Shown: piece after piece, positions 1-5,931 of the stretch
Position numbering within the stretch: position 1 is the stretch's first letter
Layout: the number at the start of each line of letters is the position of its first letter
NCBI GenBank assembly: GCA_013362195.1
Contig: JABFWM010000485.1
Span: 1-6,783 of the forward strand
From: Acidobacteriota bacterium
GTDB lineage: Bacteria > Acidobacteriota > Vicinamibacteria > Vicinamibacterales > 2-12-FULL-66-21
Direction: 5' to 3'
Length of the DNA: 6,783 bases
Translations under genes and position numbers: made by a program
The notes under the pieces: generated by a model
The model's database searches: none
Seen by the model: the letters and a program-made list of their open reading frames with translations, nothing else
What the model was told of the DNA's origin: nothing

Positions 1-167
1 ACCGCCGCGACGATCTCCGCGGTGCGATCCTTCGAACAGTCGTCGACGACGAGGATGTCGGGCTGCAGGCCGAGCGGCTCGAGGTCCACCGCCTTGATCT
101 GCTCCAGGAGGCGGCCGATGAACCGCTCCTCGTTGTACGCAGGGATGACGATCGAGAGCGTTTGCAT
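1..167 (-). CDS. GT2 glycosyltransferase, polyprenyl-phosphate sugar transferase type (N-terminal part)
   Basis: The first 55 residues of a GT-A fold family 2 glycosyltransferase; the rest lies beyond the left edge. The protein opens MQTLSIVIPAYNEE, the usual first beta strand plus the PAYNEE nucleotide-binding motif. A helix follows (about residues 15-28), then DILVVDDCSKDRT (37-49), the first acidic motif that binds the UDP/GDP sugar. This order is typical of Dpm1/GtrB/ArnC-like enzymes, which move a sugar from a nucleotide to a polyprenyl phosphate at the inner membrane face. The acceptor and any C-terminal membrane segments cannot be seen. The ATG at 167 is preceded in frame by a GTG at 170, and neither has a clear Shine-Dalgarno. 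It is the third gene of the minus-strand run, about 36 nt after the nucleotidylyltransferase stop, with a REP-like hairpin in the gap. Family is sure; substrate is unknown. Confidence 0.9.
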   Translation of the reverse strand, partial: MQTLSIVIPAYNEERFIGRLLEQIKAVDLEPLGLQPDILVVDDCSKDRTAEIVAA

Positions 168-180
168 CACGCGGTGCTCG

Positions 181-210
181 CGGGTCTCGGCTGAAGGCCG
201 CTCCTACGGC
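181..210 (-). repeat. Single REP-like element with GTAG head
   Basis: Read on the minus strand, this stretch starts CGTAGGAGCGGCCTTCAG. It shares the CGTAGG head and the GGCCTTCAG block with the five-unit array at 4613-4785. It has a small stem, CGGC/GCCG around a 5-nt loop (plus-strand positions 188-200). The GTAG head (minus 207-204) contains the TAG stop codon of the nucleotidylyltransferase. REP sequences that start with GTAG next to a palindrome are a known class linked to RAYT transposases; no such transposase is in this window. It lies between two genes of the same operon, so it may affect mRNA stability or expression of the downstream GT2. Confidence 0.6.
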
Positions 211-980
211 CGAGGGGTGTCAGGGCGGACGTTCAGGCCGCTGCGCTGGCGCAGCCATTGTTCCACGTCGCGAAGCTCCTCGGGCGTGTTGATCCCGATC
301 GCTTCCCTCGGATCGGTGCACGGAAAGGTCAGCACGCCGGCGCGCGACGCGAGCCACGGGATGAACGGCAGGAAGTTCCGTTCGCCGGTCGCCCGGCCGG
401 GTTCCACGATCGACGCATACTCGTGAAGGTCGCGGACGAACGCCTCACGCGATATGGCAAACACCCCCATGTCGCTTTCGCCTTCGCCGGGCATCTCGTC
501 GCCTTCGCGCCGGTGCAGCACGCGGGTGATGCGGCCGTCCGCATCGCGCCCGAAGTGAATATACGGCTGCGCGCGTCGGACCGTCGGGAACGCCAGCGCC
601 GGCGGCGGCTCGGCGGCGCTCACCAGCGCGAGACGCTCGATCGTCGCCGGCAGCACGCCGACCTGATCGCACCAGGTGATCCAGATCGAGTCCGGGCGAA
701 GCCGCGACACCGCCGAATCGGCGAGCAGGATCGCGTCGAGCATCCCCGTCGGCGAGGGCTGACAGACGACTTCGCAGCAGCCGGCCTCGTCCGCCCACGC
801 CTCCACGTCGCCCGCAAACGACGGATGGGCGACGACCACGGTGTACTCGACGTGCGGCGCGTACAGATCGAGCAGATGGTCGAGCATCGGGCGTCCGTTG
901 ACGTGCACGAGCGCCTTCGGCCGCGTTGACCGCAAACGCGTGCCGAGGCCTGCAGCGGGAACGACGAGGAGGCGCGACAT
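204..980 (-). CDS. Sugar-1-phosphate nucleotidylyltransferase (NTP_transferase / GlmU-N/RmlA-like)
   Basis: A 258-aa cytosolic enzyme expected to join a sugar 1-phosphate to an NTP, giving an NDP-sugar and pyrophosphate. The signature GLGTRLRSTRPK (residues 11-22) is the family's GxGTRLxxxxPK loop that binds the NTP phosphates and base. QPSPTGMLDAI (74-84) matches the base-contacting QxxPxGtaDA region. WCDQVGV (103-109) places Asp105 where the family has its metal-binding Asp. DMGVFAISREAF corresponds to the 'N/DxGxYxF' substrate strand, and GIN (229-231) to the C-terminal Asn/Asp metal ligand. There is no C-terminal left-handed beta helix, so it is not a full GlmU. MobA- or CofC-like guanylyltransferases are more distant options. 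It starts 6 nt after the stop of the YvcK/CofD fusion, which suggests translational coupling, and its stop lies inside a REP-like element. The sugar and nucleotide cannot be told. Confidence 0.88.
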   Translation of the reverse strand: MSRLLVVPAAGLGTRLRSTRPKALVHVNGRPMLDHLLDLYAPHVEYTVVVAHPSFAGDVEAWADEAGCCEVVCQPSPTGMLDAILLADSAVSRLRPDSIWITWCDQVGVLPATIERLALVSAAEPPPALAFPTVRRAQPYIHFGRDADGRITRVLHRREGDEMPGEGESDMGVFAISREAFVRDLHEYASIVEPGRATGERNFLPFIPWLASRAGVLTFPCTDPREAIGINTPEELRDVEQWLRQRSGLNVRPDTPRP

Positions 981-986
981 CAGGGC

Positions 987-3023
987 TTACTTGCGCGACG
1001 GTGCCATGGCGGCATCCTGTGGATGCTCGGGCGCGGCGTCGGGCTGAACGGCGGACGCCGGCGCCGGCGTCGAGAACCGGCGCGCGACGATCGTCGCCAG
1101 CGACTGCACGCCCTCGAACGGGCTCGTGCGCTTCACCTTTTCCGGAGAGATCGCGAAGAACTGCACCGGGAGCTCGAGCACTTCCGCGCGGCGCCGCAGC
1201 AGCCGCGACAGCAGGAACTGGTTGGCGCGCTTGTGGGTCAGTTCGATGCCGGCCGCCAGCGCGTCGTCGGCCCGCACGGCCCGGACGGCCGAGAGCGTGT
1301 CGGAGATGTAGCGGCCGTAGAGCAGCAGGTACGCGAGGCTCAGGAGGTGACTGCCGATGTAGCTGATCGCGCCGAGCACGACGTTCGACTGGTAGCGGAG
1401 CCTGTACGATTCGTGAATGTCGCGGACCGACAGCCGCCGGCTGCCCCACACCGCGTCGAGTCGCCCGACGGTCAGGTGCGAGGCGAGCGCGACGAGATCT
1501 TCGCCGCGATACATGCCTGAGGATTCGAACAGGCCGACGTAGTCGAAACTGCCGGCGCGGATGGCGTCGGCGAATGCGCGCGCGTCGGCAATCTGCCGGA
1601 CCGCAAAGGGCAGGCGCGCCGCGAACCGCACGTCCAGCGGCGCCGTGCCCTCGTAGAACACCGTGATCTCCAGGGGAATCGTCTCGATGCCGCCGCGCAC
1701 GATCTCGAGCAGCGTCTGCGCGACCTTGTCGAGCGAGCTGGCGTCGTGGAGCAGTACCGCCATGCGGTAGGGCCGCACCCGCGCCTGCAAACCGTCGAAG
1801 AACGGCTCGAGCACCCGGGTGGCGTCGTGGCGGCCGGTGACGCCGTCCTCGTAATTGGCGATCCGCACCAGGCGCGGATCCTCGATGCGATCCACGGGCC
1901 CGAGCGGCACGTACGGCGCCGCCGCGCCGGTCCGCGCCGGATCGTTGAGGAGAAAATGCGTGATGAGGCACGGCGTCGGGAAGCGCCGCTCCTGCGGCGC
2001 ATTCAGGTAGTGCAGCGCGCGATCGATCAGGTCCACTGCCGTGCTGCCGGTGATCTCCGCATCGGTCTGGATGTTGGTGACGAGCAGTTTGATCGCGCGA
2101 AGATTCGCGGCAATCGCATCCGCCAGCCCTGGCGTCAGGTACGAGGGAAACAGGCTCGAATGCTGCGTGCCGGGCGCGTAGATGATCACGTCGGCGGCGG
2201 CAATCTTTCCGGCGAGCCGTGAATTGAGCGCGAGCGCGGCACGGCGTGACTGCAGCGCGCGGACAGCGGCGTCCACGCCCGACGCTTCGATCTGCCGCGC
2301 CTCGTCATCCGTCAGGGGCCGATCGATCAGGAAGATGCGGTTGATCGTGTTGCGCGCGCGCGCGTCCACAATCGCTTCTTCCGTCCGCAGCAGCCGTCCC
2401 GCCGAATCGATGGCGACGAGATGCGCGTTGCGGCCGTCGGTCACGTTCTCGATCAGCCCCGGCGCAATGCCCAGCAGCGCGCAGTAGTCGTCGACGGCGC
2501 GGTTGAAGTCGCGGCCCGCACGGAGATAGGCGCCGGCGAACACGAGGTTGCCGACGCTGCAGTCGCCGAACGCGAATGACGCGGCGGCGCGGCTGTACTC
2601 GTCGAGGAAGGCCGTGATCCAGTCCGCGAGCCGGGGGTCGCCCCCCGGGCGGGCAATCAGCGTGGTCAGGTGCTCGACCGCGGCTGACGACGTGACGTCG
2701 GCCGGAAGCCGCGACTCGACAATCGCCAGCAGCTCCGGCGGGCATGTCTTCAGCTCGGTCGCGAGCCGCGCCGCGTTCTTGCGAAAATCTGACGGGCCGA
2801 GGCTGTCGCCGAGAAAGCGGCGCACCTCTCCCGTCGACGCGCCATCGTCGTAGCCATTGATCGCGATCGTCAGGGACACACCCGGCCGCGCGACGAGCTG
2901 GCGGGTCAATGCGCCTGAGCCGCGGCCGCCCGAAAACAGCACGACCGAGGAGGGGCGCCGCGCGGATGCCGAGTCAGGCTGGGAAGGTGTGGACACTCCT
3001 TCGTGCGAGTTCTGAATAACCAC
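987..3023 (-). CDS. YvcK/CofD-like domain fused to a degenerate GT2-like glycosyltransferase domain
   Basis: A 678-aa two-part protein. Residues 25-345 resemble the YvcK/CofD fold: a nucleotide loop LFSGGRGSGALT (29-40), NGYDDGASTGEVRRFLG (56-72), the GPSDFRKN segment (76-83, YvcK 'PPGDIRN'), GDCSVGNL (153-160, YvcK 'HSxGNL'), YAPGTQHSSLFPSYLTPGL (282-300, YvcK 'GPGSLYTSIIPNLLVPGI') and NIQTDAEITG (317-326, YvcK 'NLMTQPGET'). Known relatives bind UDP-GlcNAc (YvcK) or make F420 (CofD). Residues 418-650 look like a Dpm1/GtrB GT2 domain: DAVWGSRRL (523-531), the YISDTLSAVRAVR acceptor region (572-584), KRANQFLLSRLLRRRAEVLELPVQF (598-622) and a hydrophobic stretch 548-569. The GT2 acidic motifs are lost: FYEGTAP (456-462) replaces DDGSTD, and FESS (499-502) replaces LDAD. 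The start is a GTG without a good Shine-Dalgarno; a GTG at codon 10 is the alternative. First gene of the run. Activity is unknown. Confidence 0.85.
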   Translation of the reverse strand: MVIQNSHEGVSTPSQPDSASARRPSSVVLFSGGRGSGALTRQLVARPGVSLTIAINGYDDGASTGEVRRFLGDSLGPSDFRKNAARLATELKTCPPELLAIVESRLPADVTSSAAVEHLTTLIARPGGDPRLADWITAFLDEYSRAAASFAFGDCSVGNLVFAGAYLRAGRDFNRAVDDYCALLGIAPGLIENVTDGRNAHLVAIDSAGRLLRTEEAIVDARARNTINRIFLIDRPLTDDEARQIEASGVDAAVRALQSRRAALALNSRLAGKIAAADVIIYAPGTQHSSLFPSYLTPGLADAIAANLRAIKLLVTNIQTDAEITGSTAVDLIDRALHYLNAPQERRFPTPCLITHFLLNDPARTGAAAPYVPLGPVDRIEDPRLVRIANYEDGVTGRHDATRVLEPFFDGLQARVRPYRMAVLLHDASSLDKVAQTLLEIVRGGIETIPLEITVFYEGTAPLDVRFAARLPFAVRQIADARAFADAIRAGSFDYVGLFESSGMYRGEDLVALASHLTVGRLDAVWGSRRLSVRDIHESYRLRYQSNVVLGAISYIGSHLLSLAYLLLYGRYISDTLSAVRAVRADDALAAGIELTHKRANQFLLSRLLRRRAEVLELPVQFFAISPEKVKRTSPFEGVQSLATIVARRFSTPAPASAVQPDAAPEHPQDAAMAPSRK

Positions 3024-3184
3024 GAGGATACAGGCAATCGAGGTGCTGGAGAAAGCGCGAGGAATTGCTCAGGGATTTCCCGGTCGCGGCAGGTGCACCG
3101 GCGCGTCGATGCGCGTCCGTTTCCCCTGTGTGGCGATGTAACTGACGTGCCAGAATTGACGTTTCGTCCGTACGACGGGACCGC
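3024..3184. promoter_or_regulatory. Divergent intergenic region between the glycan operon and the FAD oxidoreductase
   Basis: This 161-bp gap separates two divergent gene starts and must hold promoters for both, but no convincing pair of hexamers is visible. On the plus strand TTGACG (3156-3161) resembles a -35, without a good -10 at 16-18 nt. On the minus strand TATCCT (3029-3024) could be a weak -10 just ahead of the GTG start. An 8-bp palindrome GGTGCACC lies at 3092-3099, and a short inverted repeat CGTC/GACG (3165-3177) sits just before the plus-strand ATG. These are weak sites; only the layout supports a regulatory role. Confidence 0.35.
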
Positions 3185-4606
3185 ATGCCATCAGTCACTA
3201 TCGTCGGCGCCGGCGTCGCCGGGCTCACCATCGGCTACCAGCTCGCGCAGCGCGGCTATCGCGTCACGGTCCTCGAGCGCAACCCGGTCGTCGGCGGCCT
3301 CGGCCGGACGTTCCATTACGGCGACTTCCACTTCGACGTTGGCCCGCATCGGTTTCACACCGAGAACCCGCGCGTCGCCGCCTTCATCCGCGATATCCTC
3401 CAGGACGAGGCAATCGAGATTCCGCGCCGGAGCGGCGCGCGCATGTTCGGCCGCTTCCACGAATGGCCGCTGCGCCCGGGCATCCTGCTCGCGATGCCCG
3501 TCGCGCTGATGATCAAGGGCGCGAAAGATCTGGTGTTCCGCGAGCGTCTTCCCGGCGAATCGTTCGAAGCGGACGTGGTGAACAAGTACGGACGCACGCT
3601 CTACGACATCTTCTTCGAGCCGTATACGCGCAAGTTCCTGTTCTACTCCCCCTCCGAGCTGCATCGCGACTGGGCGCGCGCCGGCGTCAATCGCGCCGTC
3701 ATCGACACGCGTGCCCGGGCCGACTCGCTCTGGAGCCTGCTGAAGACGACGCTGCTGCCCAAGCCGGTCGAGACAATGTTTCTGTATCCGCCGCGCGGTG
3801 TCGGCCGCTTTGCGGACAGGCTCGCCGACGGCATCCGCAGCATGGACGGGCGCATCGTGCTCGATGGGGAGGTCACGCGAATCGACACCGACGGCCGCCG
3901 GATCACCGCGGTGTCCACCGCCGCCGGGCGCTTCGCGGGCGATAACGTCGTCTGGACGGCGCCGCTGACGACGCTGAACGCGCTGCTTGGCGTGACCGGC
4001 GTCGATCTCGAGTACCTGTCGACCATCTTCTACAACTTCGAGATCGGCAGGCCGCCGCGCCTGAACTATCAGTGGACCTACTTCGGCGGCGACGAGATTT
4101 TTTCGCGCGTCACCGCCCCCGAGGCCTTCCTGCCTTCGACGGTGCCGCCGGGCAAGAGCGGCCTGTGCGTCGAGGTGACCTGCCGTCACAAAGATGCGCG
4201 CTGGCAGCAGCCCGAGGCCTTGACCCACGCGATCGTCGCGGATCTGGTCCGCACCGGGATGATCGCGCAGGCGCCGGACATCGAGCGCGTGCACATCGAA
4301 CGCGTGCCGTTCACGTATCCGATCTACAAGCTCAATTACTTCACAGAACTGACGCGCAACCTTCGCGATCTCGGGGTCTACCGGAACCTGCTGCTCGCCG
4401 GCCGCTGCGGACGGTTCTGGTACAACAACATGGATCATTCGATCGGCCAGGGGCTGACGATGGCCGACAAGATCCTGCGCGGGCAGGCGCTGAGCGAAAT
4501 CGACAGCGCCGATCGCGAGTTCTGGGCAATGCAGGACGAGGATCAGGCGCCCGCGCGCGAGGAAGAAATTGCGGAAGGGGTCGAGGAGCCCGATCCCGCG
4601 CGGTGA
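3185..4606 (+). CDS. FAD-dependent oxidoreductase, UDP-galactopyranose-mutase/HemY-like superfamily
   Basis: A 473-aa flavoprotein. The N-terminus VTIVGAGVAGLTIGYQLAQRG carries the Rossmann GxGxxG (residues 8-13), ending with Glu31-Arg32, which bind the FAD ribose. NPVVGGLGRTF (33-43) and FDVGPHRFH (50-58) match the GG-doublet and 'DxGgHxFH' motifs of amine-oxidase, UGM-like and HemY-like enzymes. The C-terminal FAD motif is GRCGRFWYNNMDHSIGQGL (406-424), close in form to the tyrosine-rich end of UDP-galactopyranose mutases. It is cytosolic, with no signal peptide. The tail after about 445 is acidic (DEDQAPAREEEIAEGVEEP). Such genes are often auto-annotated as protoporphyrinogen oxidase, but no heme gene is near, whereas nucleotidylyltransferase and glycosyltransferase genes are. 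A role in altering a nucleotide sugar or lipid-linked sugar is therefore more likely (inference). The ATG at 3185 is preceded by a weak GGGA at 3177-3180. It runs divergently from the fusion gene and ends at the REP array. Confidence 0.85.
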   Translation: MPSVTIVGAGVAGLTIGYQLAQRGYRVTVLERNPVVGGLGRTFHYGDFHFDVGPHRFHTENPRVAAFIRDILQDEAIEIPRRSGARMFGRFHEWPLRPGILLAMPVALMIKGAKDLVFRERLPGESFEADVVNKYGRTLYDIFFEPYTRKFLFYSPSELHRDWARAGVNRAVIDTRARADSLWSLLKTTLLPKPVETMFLYPPRGVGRFADRLADGIRSMDGRIVLDGEVTRIDTDGRRITAVSTAAGRFAGDNVVWTAPLTTLNALLGVTGVDLEYLSTIFYNFEIGRPPRLNYQWTYFGGDEIFSRVTAPEAFLPSTVPPGKSGLCVEVTCRHKDARWQQPEALTHAIVADLVRTGMIAQAPDIERVHIERVPFTYPIYKLNYFTELTRNLRDLGVYRNLLLAGRCGRFWYNNMDHSIGQGLTMADKILRGQALSEIDSADREFWAMQDEDQAPAREEEIAEGVEEPDPAR

Positions 4607-4612
4607 GCCGAA

Positions 4613-4785
4613 GGTGCCGGGTCTGAAGGCCCGGCCTACGACCGACGCTGGGTGCCGGGTCTGAAGGCCCGGCCTACGACCGACGTTGGGTGCCGGGTCG
4701 AAAGACCCGGCCTACGACCAGGTTGGGTGCCGGGTCGGAAGACCCGGCCTACGACGATGTTGGGGGGCGGGTCCTGAGACCCGCC
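4613..4785 (-). repeat. Tandem array of five REP-like hairpins (GTAG-headed), 37-38 nt period
   Basis: Five head-to-tail units start at 4613, 4651, 4689, 4726 and 4763. Each holds an 8-bp stem and 4-nt loop: 4616-4635, 4654-4673, 4692-4711, 4729-4748 and 4766-4785. Units 1-4 have CTAC directly after the hairpin, which reads GTAG on the minus strand, the known head of REP sequences; unit 5 lacks it. Loops are TGAA, TGAA, GAAA, GGAA and CTGA. Stem changes are compensatory: a T-G wobble in units 1-2 becomes a T-A pair in units 3-5, and the unit 5 stem swaps GCCGGG/CCCGGC for GGCGGG/CCCGCC. The array fills the gap between two convergent genes, 6 nt after one stop codon (4606) and 12 nt from the other (4798). 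It may stop or protect transcripts from both sides. No T-tract follows, so a standard intrinsic terminator is not shown. Confidence 0.88.
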
Positions 4786-4797
4786 GCGGCGCGATCG

Positions 4798-5931
4798 TTA
4801 CTGGAGCGCGCTGCCGAGCGAATCCGGACGCGGCCGGTTGCCAAGCCACACGTTGCGGTAAATCGTTCCGGGAATGGACGCCGCCTCGCCACCGCTCCGG
4901 CCCACCGGCGCACCGAGGTAGGCATAGTGCGGGTTCGGCGCGTACGTGCCGCGCGGCGTCGGCATGCCGACGTTGTAGACAATCGACCCGTCGAGGCCAC
5001 CCGCGCGGACCGTCACGCGGAACTCGCTCCCCCACGTCGCCTTCCAGTTGTACACCGTGCCGGGATCGAGCGGAACCACCGACGCGAACCGGGTCGCGGT
5101 ATCCGGCTCGTAGCGGACGCCGAGATCGCTCGCGGATCCATACAGCGCGCGGAAGGTGATCGCATTCGGCGGCACACCGGACACGCCGCGGTACTGAATG
5201 TCGATGCGGTACTTGTTCGTGATGAAGTCGCCCTGCCCTTCCTGCATCCCGAACACCTTCGCCTTGTCCCCCGGACCGTTCGCCCTCAGCCCTTCCACGT
5301 CCATCGAGAACTCGCCGCTGGTGATCGTTTGCGGCAGCAGGTATTTCACGTAGCTCCGGCCGTCGTTCAACTGCAGTCCCTTGCCGGGGATGAAGCTTCC
5401 CGACCCGACGACCTGCCCGACCGTTTCGCCGTGGATCAGCGGATCGTACAGTTCGCCGCCGCGGAGGAATCCAACCAGGCGCGACTTGAACTTCCCCATC
5501 TCCGACCAGGGGCCGGTGGACGTGCCCTGCACCGCGCGCGCGCGCCAGTAGAACACCGTCGTCGGCTGCAGTTCGGCGTCGGGCGTCCAGCTCGTCTTGC
5601 CGTTCGCCCCCTCGGGCACACCGGCCTTGCCAATCGCCGCCGCGAAGCCGGTGACGTTCGACGTCGTCGCGTTCGTAAAGCCCGCGCTGTCGGAGATCTG
5701 GAACTCGTAGGTCCGGGTGCCGGTCTGATCCGCGGTGGCGTTCCTGACGGTCAACGTGGGACGAAGCGTGTCGAGCTGCTCGTTCGCGGACGGGCTGTCG
5801 AGCGCCGGCGCGGAGAGCGTCGCCGCGGCCGGCGTCGGCGTGGTGGGAGACTGATCTTTGCCGCCGCAGGCGACGACGAGAAGCGCGGCCGCGGCCGCGA
5901 CGCTTGCGCACATCCGGATCTTCACAATCAT
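4798..5931 (-). CDS. Lipoprotein with FN3-like and lectin/ConA-like regions
   Basis: A 377-aa exported protein. Residues 1-22 form a lipoprotein signal: basic start (MIVKIRM), an Ala/Leu-rich core, and lipobox VVAC with Cys22. A Thr/Pro linker follows (28-38). Residues about 39-149 look like a fibronectin-III-type beta sandwich: a SAPALDSPSANEQ opening, YEFQISDSAGF (75-85), FYWRARA (127-133) and GPWSEMGKF (140-148). The rest (about 150-377) is beta-rich with Gly/Tyr/Trp strands, such as GKGLQLNDGRSYVKYLLP and GTVYNWKATWGSEFRVTV, resembling a concanavalin-A/LamG-like glycan-binding domain. That part is a weak resemblance and no catalytic residues are recognisable. It begins in an ATGA overlap with the ribbon-helix-helix gene; AAGGAG lies only 3 nt before this ATG, and a GTG at 5925 (9-nt spacing, giving MKIRM...) is an alternative start. 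It is probably anchored in the envelope. Function is otherwise unknown. Confidence 0.85.
   Translation of the reverse strand: MIVKIRMCASVAAAAALLVVACGGKDQSPTTPTPAAATLSAPALDSPSANEQLDTLRPTLTVRNATADQTGTRTYEFQISDSAGFTNATTSNVTGFAAAIGKAGVPEGANGKTSWTPDAELQPTTVFYWRARAVQGTSTGPWSEMGKFKSRLVGFLRGGELYDPLIHGETVGQVVGSGSFIPGKGLQLNDGRSYVKYLLPQTITSGEFSMDVEGLRANGPGDKAKVFGMQEGQGDFITNKYRIDIQYRGVSGVPPNAITFRALYGSASDLGVRYEPDTATRFASVVPLDPGTVYNWKATWGSEFRVTVRAGGLDGSIVYNVGMPTPRGTYAPNPHYAYLGAPVGRSGGEAASIPGTIYRNVWLGNRPRPDSLGSALQ

Noticed and set aside
445..1971. Minus-strand open frame of about 508 codons spanning parts of the fusion and nucleotidylyltransferase
   Set aside because: It is a frame shadow, Arg/Ala/Gly-rich, and both real genes have strong motifs in their own frame.
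2341..2368. Alternating GC run (gcgcgcgcgcg) as a Z-DNA signal
   Set aside because: Short, within coding sequence, and expected at this GC content.
2631..2648. G/C-rich 7-bp hairpin (CCGGGGG and CCCCCGG)
   Set aside because: It lies inside the fusion gene and codes for a Pro/Gly loop (RPGGDPRL); likely a by-product of base composition.
987..3023. A true CofD (F420 synthesis) enzyme
   Set aside because: The motifs fit YvcK better (DDGASTG, PGTQHSSLFPSYLTPG, NIQTDAEITG), and no other F420 gene is present.
3191..4438. Minus-strand open frame of about 415 codons opposite the flavoenzyme
   Set aside because: It overlaps the clear FAD-binding gene on the other strand, is rich in Arg/Asp/Val/Ala, and has no domain motif.
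4613..4785. CRISPR array
   Set aside because: The repeats are 20-nt hairpins plus a shared CCTACGAC tail, and the variable parts are only about 7-10 nt, far too short for spacers. No cas gene is seen.
4616..4785. Standard rho-independent terminators
   Set aside because: The stems are strong, but no T-run follows on either strand. Only a terminator-like or protective role is possible.
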